DNA from: Duncaniella sp.
Lineage (GTDB): Bacteria; Bacteroidota; Bacteroidia; Bacteroidales; Muribaculaceae
Assembly (NCBI GenBank): GCA_029052375.1
Contig: JAIDJD010000442.1
Coordinates: forward strand, 1-6,330
Length of the DNA: 6,330 nt
Direction of reading: 5' to 3'
The notes under the pieces are model-generated. The model was given only the letters and a program-made list of their open reading frames with translations, made no database searches and was not told the DNA's origin. Below, piece after piece: positions 1 through 5,803 of this stretch. A program made the position numbers and the translations under genes. The stretch's first letter is position 1. Each line of letters starts with the position of its first letter.

Positions 1-81
1 CCCCCGGCTGCCGATCCGCCCGTGCGCACCGGACGCTTCCCCAACGCCATCCGCCCGCCCGACGCCGACAAGCAATCGTGA
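1..81 (+). CDS. 3' end of an upstream gene, possibly a PSP1/RicT-family protein
   Basis: Reading frame 1 is open from the window edge to a TGA at 79-81 and gives the 26-residue tail PPAADPPVRTGRFPNAIRPP followed by DADKQS. The tail is rich in Pro, Arg and Asp and looks like a disordered C-terminus; no domain is visible. The stop lies 31 bases before the gldH start, with no promoter-like sequence between, so the two genes are probably co-transcribed. In many Bacteroidales a PSP1-domain (RicT/YaaT-like) gene precedes gldH. The product name rests only on that neighbourhood, not on the residues seen. The frame is short enough to be open by chance. Confidence 0.35.
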   Translation, partial: PPAADPPVRTGRFPNAIRPPDADKQS

Positions 82-112
82 CCCATCCCCCCTCCCCTAC
101 CCACGCAAGACC

Positions 113-586
113 ATGCAGAGACTCCCTGCACTCATAGCCGCCATCGTATGCCTCATCCTTGCCGCATCATGCGGCAGGGGAGAGCGCGACTATTCACGCT
201 GGACCTCAATCCCCGCTGAGGGATGGGCCTACGGAGACACCCTGGCGCTGACCCCGGCCGACACGACGCTCAACGACAACGACTCGCTGGTACGTCGCGC
301 GCTGCGTCTCGGACTTGTGCATACATCGGCCTACCCCTACGCCAACCTGTGGCTCGAGGTCACCTACCGCGGAGGCGCCGCGATACATCGCGACACCGTC
401 AACCTCACCCTCGCCGACATCTACGGACGCTGGCTCGGCAAGGGCTTCGGCTCGTTCTACCAGTGCGAGGCGGTGCTCGACACCGACACCGAGATAGACG
501 TCACACAGCCCGTCCTCGTGCGCCACATAATGCGCGTCGACACCCTGCGCAACATAGACCGCATAGGCATCTCGGCCGAAAACTGA
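113..586 (+). CDS. gldH: GldH-family lipoprotein
   Basis: The 157-residue product has an N-terminal hydrophobic stretch (residues 5-19) ending in a lipobox-like LAASC. Cys20 is the likely lipidated residue, so the mature protein should sit in the cell envelope, probably on the outer membrane facing the periplasm. The mature part shows the GldH pattern: YPYANLWLEVTY (about 75-86), LADIYGRWLGKGFGSFYQ (about 100-117) and a C-terminal block with RHIMRVDTLRNIDRIGISAE. Length matches the usual 150-165 residues, so the gene looks complete. In Flavobacterium johnsoniae GldH is needed for gliding and type IX secretion-linked motility. Many non-gliding Bacteroidales keep a homologue of unclear role, so a motility function should not be assumed. 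It is the last gene of its transcript, followed 15 bases later by the terminator hairpin. Isoleucine is encoded six times by ATA and five times by ATC. Confidence 0.87.
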   Translation: MQRLPALIAAIVCLILAASCGRGERDYSRWTSIPAEGWAYGDTLALTPADTTLNDNDSLVRRALRLGLVHTSAYPYANLWLEVTYRGGAAIHRDTVNLTLADIYGRWLGKGFGSFYQCEAVLDTDTEIDVTQPVLVRHIMRVDTLRNIDRIGISAEN

Positions 587-601
587 CCCCAACCCCATAA
601 G

Positions 602-658
602 AAATCCCTCAATGAGGGAGGAGATCATCCGAAATCCTCCCTCATTGAGGGATTTTTT
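602..658. terminator. Strong intrinsic terminator between convergent genes, probably bidirectional
   Basis: A perfect 21-base inverted repeat has its left arm at 602-622 and right arm at 635-655, with a 12-base loop (623-634). A run of six T follows at 653-658, giving a classic rho-independent terminator for gldH on the plus strand. Read from the minus strand, the stem ends in TTT with a further short T-rich stretch (599-604), so it can plausibly also stop the carbonic anhydrase transcript, whose stop codon is at 692-694. Each arm is itself a small palindrome (CCCTC-AAT-GAGGG on the left), so the element can also fold as two short hairpins. Confidence 0.92.
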
Positions 659-670
659 GTATGTGTCGCA

Positions 671-691
671 GGAGGAGGGGGGGGTGGGGAG
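671..691 (+). other. G-rich tract, possible G-quadruplex sequence
   Basis: On the plus strand 671-689 carries G runs of 2, 2, 8 and 4 separated by single A or T bases. It lies between the terminator and the stop codon of the minus-strand carbonic anhydrase, so it is in that gene's 3' untranslated region, where the mRNA is C-rich. Composition permits a quadruplex in the plus DNA strand. Function is not shown, and a simple low-complexity tract is equally likely. Confidence 0.3.
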
Positions 692-1237
692 TTATTGCTC
701 TATCACCTCGAGGCCGCCGGTGAGAGAGTCCATTATATAGCCGGCCACGCGGATATCCTTGGGCATCAGGGGATGGTTGGCCACGAGGTCGACGGTCTCG
801 CGTATAGCGTCGTGGGTGTCCGAGAATCCGTGGAGCCAGCTGTCGAGGTCGATGCCGCAATGCTTCATCAGCGAGATATGCTCCTCGTCCACCCCGCGCT
901 CCTTCATCAGATGGAGCATCTCGGCGGCATCCATGCCCTGGACGCCGCATCCGGTGTGGCCAATGACCATCACCTCCTCGACGCCCAGCTCGTAGACGGC
1001 CACGAGCAGAGAGCGCATCGTGGAGTCGAAGGGATTGGTGATTGTGGCCCCGGCGTTCTTGATAATCTTCACATCGCCGTTCCTGAGGCCGAGCGCGGCG
1101 GGGAGAAGCTCGACGAGGCGCGTGTCCATGCAGGTGACTATGGCTATCTTCTTGTCGGGATACTTGGATGTCTCATACCTCCGGTAGGCGCCGGAAGCGA
1201 CAAACTCGCGGTTGTGCCGCAATATTTCATCTATCAT
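692..1237 (-). CDS. Beta-class carbonic anhydrase
   Basis: The 181-residue product should interconvert CO2 and bicarbonate in the cytoplasm; no signal peptide is present. The beta-class zinc site is visible: Cys36 in the TCMDTR motif, then His94 and Cys97 in GHTGCG. Asp38 and Arg40 form the catalytic dyad. NAGA (61-64) and the closing block GYIMDSLTGGLEVI (167-180) also fit the family. The length suggests the short, compact branch of beta carbonic anhydrases found in Gram-positives and mycobacteria rather than the longer Can or plant type; that subclass call is tentative. The start at 1237 was chosen because MIDEILRHNREF aligns with typical N-termini and a promoter lies just upstream. The frame stays open upstream to an ATG at 1474, but that 79-residue extension is atypical and crosses the promoter. 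The gene is transcribed alone and converges on gldH. Confidence 0.93.
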   Translation of the reverse strand: MIDEILRHNREFVASGAYRRYETSKYPDKKIAIVTCMDTRLVELLPAALGLRNGDVKIIKNAGATITNPFDSTMRSLLVAVYELGVEEVMVIGHTGCGVQGMDAAEMLHLMKERGVDEEHISLMKHCGIDLDSWLHGFSDTHDAIRETVDLVANHPLMPKDIRVAGYIMDSLTGGLEVIEQ

Positions 1238-1263
1238 AGCTGTTGGGTAAGTCTTGGGTGCCG

Positions 1264-1295
1264 CAAAATTAGACAATCGGCATGAGTTGTGCAAG
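1264..1295 (-). promoter_or_regulatory. Bacteroidetes-type promoter of the carbonic anhydrase gene
   Basis: On the minus strand, TAATTTTG (1271 down to 1264) matches the Bacteroidetes -7 consensus TAnnTTTG exactly. CTTG at 1295-1292 gives the TTG of the -33 box, with 20 bases between the elements, which is the usual spacing. Transcription would begin near 1258, leaving a leader of about 20 bases before the ATG at 1237. This supports the short start for the gene. Confidence 0.72.
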
Positions 1296-1343
1296 CCCTG
1301 CGGCAGGCAGTTTTGCCGCTTGTGCCGCGCAGGGTGCGGCTTG
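1292..1343. repeat. GC-rich imperfect inverted repeat overlapping the carbonic anhydrase -33 box
   Basis: Several nested inverted matches lie here: CAAGCC (1292-1297) with GGCTTG (1338-1343), CCCTGCG (1296-1302) with CGCAGGG (1328-1334), and GCGGCA (1300-1305) with TGCCGC (1314-1319). They cannot all pair at once, so alternative folds are possible. The left end coincides with the -33 element of the minus-strand promoter, which would suit an operator. In DNA of this base composition chance is a real alternative. Confidence 0.35.
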
Positions 1344-1381
1344 TCACTATTAGTTGGTGCGGAGGGCCGGGCACCGCTTGA

Positions 1382-1504
1382 GCGCGAAAGGCTGAGGGGA
1401 GACTTAACCGACGCGGCATACCGCCCCAGGCCGAATACGGCGCCACCGTCACCGTCTCGCGCTCTTACAAGCAAGCCCTCGCCGAATGGACAGGGCGCCG
1501 GTGA
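1382..1504 (+). pseudogene. Start-less coding-like fragment, possible remnant of a gene 3' end
   Basis: After an in-frame TGA at 1379-1381 the frame is open to TGA at 1502-1504, with no ATG, GTG or TTG start. The second half (1430-1501) reads AEYGATVTVSRSYKQALAEW then TGRR. Its codons (GCC, GAA, GGC, ACC, GTC, CTC, AAG) are like those of neighbouring genes, and it resembles a genuine C-terminus. The pattern TVSRSYKQAL recalls the end of LytTR-type DNA-binding domains, where a V-S-R-S/K-Y run often precedes the last helix; this is a weak resemblance. The first half does not look coding in this frame, though the neighbouring frame contains ERERLRGDLTDAAYRP just upstream, which would fit a frameshifted remnant. 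Chance remains quite possible. Confidence 0.22.
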
Positions 1505-1588
1505 ATGTTCCCCGGGTCCTCGGCAGGGTTCTCCGGAGAGCTATCAAAAGTGGCGTGAGGATTTTTGCAATATTCCCGCCCCGGGCTG

Positions 1589-1619
1589 TTGCATCTGTGG
1601 CCGAGGTTTCGTAAATTTG
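1589..1619 (+). promoter_or_regulatory. Bacteroidetes-type promoter of the nnr operon
   Basis: TAAATTTG at 1612-1619 matches TAnnTTTG exactly, and TTG at 1589-1591 lies 20 bases upstream as the -33 box. The predicted transcript starts near 1624-1626 and has a leader of roughly 57 bases before the ATG at 1683. No other promoter of this quality was seen between 1683 and 5726, which supports a single transcript for the four genes downstream. Confidence 0.75.
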
Positions 1620-1682
1620 CGCTTTGTATCATTTTCCCGAAATCCGCGCCGCGCGCACCATCCCAAAGACTGAGCACAAGAC

Positions 1683-3203
1683 ATGAAGATTTTCACCACC
1701 GACAACATCAGGGCCATAGACCGCGCCACAATAGACGGCGAAGGGGTAAGCTCGATAGAGCTGATCCACAGGGCCGCCGAGGGCATAGCCGGACACATAC
1801 TCAAGCATTACAGCCCATCGCGTCCGCTGGTGGTCTTCGCCGGCTCGGGCAACAATGGCGCCGACGCCCTCATAGCCTCGAAGTATCTCATCGAGGCCGG
1901 ATTCAGGGTGAGCATACTCCTGTTCAATTTCAACGGCAACTCACTCTCGCGAGACTGCCGCATAGCCTATCAGGAACTGCTCCAGACAGAGACGCCGTTT
2001 GACCTGACCGAGATACGCGACCGCGCCGAGCTGCCCATGCTGACTCCGGACCACATCGTGCTCGACGGTCTCTTCGGCACCGGCCTGCGCGACCCGCTGT
2101 CGGGAGGATTCACCATCCTCTCGCGCACCATGTGGGACTCCGGCGCCACCGTCATCTCTATCGACGTCCCCTCCGGACTCTTCGGCGACTGGAACGCCCG
2201 CATCATAGCCCGCGACGTGGTGCACGCCCACACCACGCTGGCCATCCAGTTTCCGCGCCTCAGCTTCTTCCTTGCCGACAACGCCGACCTTGTGGGCCGG
2301 TGGGAGGTGCTCGACATCGGCCTGAGCCGACGCGCCATCGAGGAGACCGACACACCTTATTATTATGTAGAGCGCGAGGATGTCCGCGCCGTGCTCAAGC
2401 CGCGCCAGCCGTTCTCGTCCAAGGCAGACTATGGCCAGGCCCTGCTGATAGCCGGCAGCTACGGCATGATGGGCGCCGCCGTCATGGCCGCCCGCGGCGC
2501 GCTCCGCTCAGGCGTGGGCAAGCTGACGGTCCACTCGCCCCGCTTCGGGTTCAGCATCATGCAGAGCCAGGTGGCCGAGGCTCTCTTCTCTCCGGACAAG
2601 AACGACATAGTCATCTCCGACATGACTCCGCGCTTTACCTACAATGCCGTCGGCGTAGGCCCGGGCATCGGCCTCAACGACGCCACCCGCGGAGCCTTCG
2701 ACAGCCTGGTCAAGAACATGAAGAGGCCTATGGTGATCGATGCCGACGGCCTCAACATCATCGCGGCCAACATGGCCCTGATGGACCACCTGCCCCCCGG
2801 CTCGGTGCTCACGCCCCATGCCGGCGAGTTTGACCGCCTCTTCGGCGCGCAGAGCTCGGCCGAGGCGCGCCTGCTGAAAGCGCTTGAAATCTCGCGCAAA
2901 TACAAGGTGATAATCGTGCTCAAGGGACGCTACACCGCCACGGTGCGCCCCGACGGCAAGGTATTCTTCAACTCCACAGGCACCCCCGCCATGGCCACCC
3001 CCGGGAGCGGCGATGTCCTCACAGGCATCATCACCTCTCTCATGGCCCAGGGCTACAAGCCCGAGGCCGCCTCTGTGGCCGGCGTCTACATCCACGGGCT
3101 GGCTGGCGAGATAGCCGCCGCCACCCATGGCGAATACGGCGTCACGGGCCTCGACATAGCAGAGGCAACCGGACGCGCCATCAAATCAATCATGACCACA
3201 TGA
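1683..3203 (+). CDS. nnr: Bifunctional NAD(P)H-hydrate epimerase / ADP-dependent NAD(P)HX dehydratase
   Basis: The 506-residue enzyme repairs hydrated NADH and NADPH (NAD(P)HX): the N-terminal half interconverts the R and S epimers and the C-terminal half dehydrates the S form using ADP. It should act in the cytoplasm. The N-terminal YjeF_N domain (about 1-215) shows VVFAGSGNNGADALIASKYL (50-69), LDGLFGTGL (127-135, likely catalytic Asp128) and DVPSGL (161-166). The C-terminal ribokinase-like domain (about 230-503) shows GVGPGIG (324-330), VIDADGLN (351-358), LTPHAGEFDRLF (376-387), VLKGRYT (412-418) and ATPGSGDVLTGI (438-449), with Asp444 as the expected catalytic residue. Length is normal for the fused bacterial form. 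One variation is GNNGAD where the family usually has GNNGGD. The gene heads the operon, and its stop overlaps the next start in ATGA. Confidence 0.95.
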   Translation: MKIFTTDNIRAIDRATIDGEGVSSIELIHRAAEGIAGHILKHYSPSRPLVVFAGSGNNGADALIASKYLIEAGFRVSILLFNFNGNSLSRDCRIAYQELLQTETPFDLTEIRDRAELPMLTPDHIVLDGLFGTGLRDPLSGGFTILSRTMWDSGATVISIDVPSGLFGDWNARIIARDVVHAHTTLAIQFPRLSFFLADNADLVGRWEVLDIGLSRRAIEETDTPYYYVEREDVRAVLKPRQPFSSKADYGQALLIAGSYGMMGAAVMAARGALRSGVGKLTVHSPRFGFSIMQSQVAEALFSPDKNDIVISDMTPRFTYNAVGVGPGIGLNDATRGAFDSLVKNMKRPMVIDADGLNIIAANMALMDHLPPGSVLTPHAGEFDRLFGAQSSAEARLLKALEISRKYKVIIVLKGRYTATVRPDGKVFFNSTGTPAMATPGSGDVLTGIITSLMAQGYKPEAASVAGVYIHGLAGEIAAATHGEYGVTGLDIAEATGRAIKSIMTT

Positions 3204-4303
3204 AAAATCTCGTCAACACCCTCGCCCTGAGCCTCGCGCTCCTCTCCGCGGCAGTCCCTGCCGCGGCTCAGACCACCCAGCGCCTGACAGCCAACAAGGC
3301 TTCTGAGTACGGGCTCGTCTACACTCTCCCCGTCACACGTCTCGAGGTGACCGTCGCCGCCGAGAAGACCGAGACAGCTCCGGGAGAGTTCTACCAATAT
3401 GCCGTCAAGTATCTCAACTCCAAGCCTATCCTCGCGCCCGAGACCACGTGGCGCATCACCGAGGCCGTCATAAGGCCCGTGGCCGCCGCAGACCCCGAGG
3501 AGCAGTATCTCGTGTCGTTCAAGGGCGGCGCAGGCACGTACATGACCCTGACCGACGAGGGCTTCCCCCTCAGCGTCAACGACGACGCCTACGACCCCGG
3601 GATGCCCTCGGCGGCGCTCCCCAAGGCTGTCAAGGCACAGCCCACCATCCTCGAGACCCCCGAGGCAAGCCAGGCCGTCACTCCCGAGATGATACAGAGC
3701 CGCTCGGCATCCAAGCGCGCCGAGCTGGCCGCACAGAAGATATACGAGCTGCGCACCAACCGCAGCGAGATAATATCCGGCCAGGCCGAGTCTATGCCTG
3801 CCGACGGCGAGGCCATGAAGCTGGCCCTCTCGCGCATCGACCGCCAGGAGGAGGCTCTCACGGCCATGTTCAACGGCACACGCAAGACCTCGGTAGAGGT
3901 GCGCACCTACACCGTGGACATCCCCGCCGACCCCTCTGACGCCGGACGCACCGTCCTGGCGCGCCTCTCTGTCTCGGAGGGCCTCGTGGCCGACGACGAC
4001 CTCTCCGGCGCCCCCGTCTACCTGACCATAATCCCCGGCCTGCAGGGCAAGCTCCCCGTCAACGAGAAGGGCGAGACCAAGACATTCCCCAAGGGCGGCG
4101 TGGCCTACCGCATACCCGGCACAGCCACGGCACAGCTGACATACGACGGCTCTGCCATTGCAGAGGCTGAGTTTGACGTGGCCCAGTATGGCGTGGTCTT
4201 CGGCCTCGACCCCGCGCTCTTCACCTCGAAGAAGGCCCCTTCGTACCTGCATTTCAATCCGCTCACCGGCGGTGTCCGCGAACTCGGGACCGTCTCTGAA
4301 TGA
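3200..4303 (+). CDS. DUF4831-family exported protein
   Basis: The 367-residue product begins with a clear signal peptide: MKN, a hydrophobic core (about 4-19) and PAAAQ, with cleavage likely after Ala23. It has no lipobox Cys, so it is probably periplasmic or outer-membrane associated. Right after the signal come GLVYTLPVTRLEVTVAAEKT (38-57) and FYQYAVKYL (64-72), which match my recollection of the Bacteroidetes DUF4831 family; that assignment is from memory of the pattern. The rest is rich in short beta-type stretches, with an Ala/Glu/Arg-rich helical segment around 155-200 (SRSASKRAELAAQKIYELRT). No catalytic motif is apparent and the biochemical role is unknown. Its ATG overlaps the nnr stop and its TGA overlaps the next ATG, each by 4 bases, suggesting translational coupling. 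A long open frame on the opposite strand (3086-4321) is a base-composition artefact. Confidence 0.82.
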   Translation: MKNLVNTLALSLALLSAAVPAAAQTTQRLTANKASEYGLVYTLPVTRLEVTVAAEKTETAPGEFYQYAVKYLNSKPILAPETTWRITEAVIRPVAAADPEEQYLVSFKGGAGTYMTLTDEGFPLSVNDDAYDPGMPSAALPKAVKAQPTILETPEASQAVTPEMIQSRSASKRAELAAQKIYELRTNRSEIISGQAESMPADGEAMKLALSRIDRQEEALTAMFNGTRKTSVEVRTYTVDIPADPSDAGRTVLARLSVSEGLVADDDLSGAPVYLTIIPGLQGKLPVNEKGETKTFPKGGVAYRIPGTATAQLTYDGSAIAEAEFDVAQYGVVFGLDPALFTSKKAPSYLHFNPLTGGVRELGTVSE

Positions 4304-5148
4304 CAACCACCGACATGACACAGCGCCTCGGGAAGGAGCTTGTCTCCGACCCCTCGATATGCAACCTGCTCCTGCGCGTCGGGCCTGCCGCCCTCGACGT
4401 GGCCCTGTACAGCGTCACCGGAGACAATACCCTGCTCTACCGCTCGTATCCCCTGTCAGACCCCTCGCGCTCGGCCGTGGGGATGATAGAGGACATCATA
4501 TATGACAACCCCCTGCTGCTCTCGGACTTCCGGCGCACCTACTGCATAGTGGAGACTTGCAGGTCGCTCACAGTCCCCGTGGACGGGGGCGAGCCGTCAG
4601 ACGAGGTGATGGCCGGGCTGCTCGAGACCCTGTGGCCCGGGCTCGACGGCGAGACCGCCGTGAGCCGCAACGCCACGACCAACTCGGCCTTTGTCTATGC
4701 CCTCCCGCGCGACCTCACGGCATTCCTGAGGCGCACGTATCCGTCGGGGCTCACGACAGAGAGCCACCTGACGGCCCTCACCCGATATTTTGCGACACGT
4801 CCCGGCGGAGGCAACTCCATACGCGCCGTGGCCAACCTGAGGGCCGACAGCCTCGACATGGTGGTCCTCTCGGGCCCGCGCCTGCTGATGGCCAACACCT
4901 TTGCGTGTCCCCATCCGACAGACGCGCTCTACTACATAATGGCCTCGAGGCGACAGCTCGGCCTCGACCCCCACACAGACGCCATGCTCCTCGCCGGCAA
5001 CCAGGCCATGCGCGAACAGCTCACCCCGATGCTGCGCGAGTATGTCGGCAGGGTGATGCCCGTCATCTTCCCTCCGCAGATGTTCCGTGCAGGCAAGGAA
5101 GCGCTCGAGGCCCCGTTCGACATGATAGTATCCCCCCTATGCGAATAA
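4300..5148 (+). CDS. DUF3822-family protein
   Basis: The 282-residue product has no signal peptide or membrane segment and is probably cytoplasmic. It fits the Bacteroidetes DUF3822 family, which is often found directly upstream of rsmD, as here. Family-like features are an N-terminal LLLRVGPAALDVALYSV segment (23-39), VLSGPRLLMANTFACPHPTD (189-208) followed by ALYYIM (209-214), the LLAGN turn (230-234) and the terminal block APFDMIVSPLCE (271-282). The alternating strands and the LAGN turn recall an actin/hexokinase-like ATPase fold, but no phosphate-binding motif can be pointed to with certainty, so that is speculation. The function is unknown; the constant company of rsmD suggests a link to ribosome or envelope housekeeping. 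The start overlaps the previous stop by 4 bases and the end overlaps rsmD by 10. Confidence 0.83.
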   Translation: MTTTDMTQRLGKELVSDPSICNLLLRVGPAALDVALYSVTGDNTLLYRSYPLSDPSRSAVGMIEDIIYDNPLLLSDFRRTYCIVETCRSLTVPVDGGEPSDEVMAGLLETLWPGLDGETAVSRNATTNSAFVYALPRDLTAFLRRTYPSGLTTESHLTALTRYFATRPGGGNSIRAVANLRADSLDMVVLSGPRLLMANTFACPHPTDALYYIMASRRQLGLDPHTDAMLLAGNQAMREQLTPMLREYVGRVMPVIFPPQMFRAGKEALEAPFDMIVSPLCE

Positions 5149-5726
5149 TCAGAGGAAAATACGGACGCCGACGCTTTGACGTCCCCACCAACATCACCGC
5201 CCGCCCCACCACAGACTTTGCGCGCGAGAACATATTCAACGTCATCGAAAACCTCGCCGACATCGAGGGCGCACGCTGTCTCGACCTCTTTGCCGGGACC
5301 GGGGCGGTCTCGTTTGAATTCCTGTCCCGCGGCGCCGCCGCTGTGACGTCGGTAGAGAAGGCCCCGACCCAGGGACGCTTCATCGAGAAAGTGGCCGCCC
5401 AGCTGGGCGACAAGAACCTGCGCCTGCTGCGCACCGACGCCCTGCGCTACATACGCGAGGGCAAGGCCGGGCCGTTCGACATCATCTTTGCCGACCCTCC
5501 CTACGACCTGCCCGGATTCGGCGACATACCCGGCGCCGTGCTCTCCGGCTCGCTGACAGGGCCGGGCACGCTCTTCGTGATGGAACATTCCAAGGCCTAC
5601 GACTTCTCAGACCTGCCGCATTTCATACAGCACAGGGTCTACGGCTCGGTCAACTTCTCGATATTCCAGATACCCTCCGGAGAGGAGGACGAGAGCGGCC
5701 GCGAAACCGGCGCGGCTGAACCGTAG
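5139..5726 (+). CDS. rsmD: 16S rRNA (guanine(966)-N(2))-methyltransferase RsmD
   Basis: The 195-residue enzyme should transfer a methyl group from S-adenosylmethionine to N2 of G966 of 16S rRNA during assembly of the small subunit. Motifs in order are the N-terminal MRIIRGKYGRRRF (1-13), RPTTDFARENIFNV (22-35), the SAM-binding CLDLFAGTGAVSFEFLSRGA (47-66), acidic Glu73 ending the next strand, and the catalytic DPPY (119-122) in DIIFADPPYD. MEHSK (148-152) is also typical. The start at 5139 is chosen because MRIIRGK is the canonical beginning; the frame is open further upstream only as a shadow of the DUF3822 gene. It overlaps that gene by 10 bases. The tail after residue 180 (GEEDESGRETGAAEP) is an acidic, probably disordered extension. 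It is the last gene of the operon; no convincing terminator hairpin follows. Confidence 0.95.
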   Translation: MRIIRGKYGRRRFDVPTNITARPTTDFARENIFNVIENLADIEGARCLDLFAGTGAVSFEFLSRGAAAVTSVEKAPTQGRFIEKVAAQLGDKNLRLLRTDALRYIREGKAGPFDIIFADPPYDLPGFGDIPGAVLSGSLTGPGTLFVMEHSKAYDFSDLPHFIQHRVYGSVNFSIFQIPSGEEDESGRETGAAEP

Positions 5727-5736
5727 GCCGACGGCG

Positions 5737-5803
5737 TTTGTTATAATCGTGTTCCGACAGTACACACCAAAAACAACTGACCACTTAAAGAACTCACGAT
5801 TAT
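5737..5803 (+). promoter_or_regulatory. Leader of the Ala/Lys-rich gene: weak promoter candidate and 9-base inverted repeat
   Basis: TTTG at 5737-5740 could be a -33 box; 20 bases further on, TA at 5761-5762 begins a poor -7 box that matches only the TA. ATAATCGTG (5743-5751) and CACGATTAT (5795-5803) form a perfect 9-base inverted repeat with a 43-base spacer, and the right arm includes the first two bases of the start codon at 5802. If both arms are transcribed they could mask the start; if transcription begins near 5768 the left arm is absent from the RNA. The leader after 5768 is A-rich, which favours translation in Bacteroidetes. Confidence 0.35.

Larger units (their letters stand above)
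1238..1682. other. Divergent intergenic region
   Basis: This 445-base stretch separates the minus-strand carbonic anhydrase from the plus-strand nnr operon. It holds one recognisable promoter at each end (1264-1295 minus, 1589-1619 plus), the inverted repeat at 1292-1343 and a coding-like fragment at 1382-1504. Between about 1505 and 1585 I see no gene, RNA or riboswitch, only short GC-rich palindromes such as CCCGGG and TCTCCGGAGA. The region is long for a divergent promoter pair in this otherwise tightly packed window. Confidence 0.6.

Noticed and set aside
206..628. A 140-codon minus-strand frame over gldH
   Set aside because: It is antisense to a clear lipoprotein gene, starts inside the terminator stem and shows no domain.
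1340..1440. Possible riboswitch (cobalamin-like) or structured RNA upstream of nnr
   Set aside because: The conserved cobalamin box is not present, the GC-rich stems do not form a known architecture, and the segment lies upstream of the nnr transcription start.
692..1474. A longer carbonic anhydrase starting at 1474 on the minus strand (260 residues)
   Set aside because: The extra 79 residues are unlike the family and would span the -7/-33 promoter and the inverted repeat. The ATG at 1237 gives a normal-length enzyme.
3086..4321. A 411-codon open frame on the minus strand, longer than the plus-strand gene it overlaps
   Set aside because: Its residues are Gly/Leu/Val/Arg-rich with no recognisable domain, and it runs antisense to a signal-peptide-bearing gene tightly fitted in an operon. 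G+C-rich codons on the real strand suppress stops on the opposite strand.
4557..5138. An N-terminal extension of RsmD in the same frame
   Set aside because: It is Arg/Pro/His-rich shadow sequence of the DUF3822 gene. The canonical start MRIIRGK lies at 5139.
5742..5747. TATAAT, a perfect sigma-70 type -10 box
   Set aside because: No TTGACA-like box lies 16-18 bases upstream, and the Bacteroidetes housekeeping sigma factor prefers TAnnTTTG. It is better described as part of the inverted repeat.
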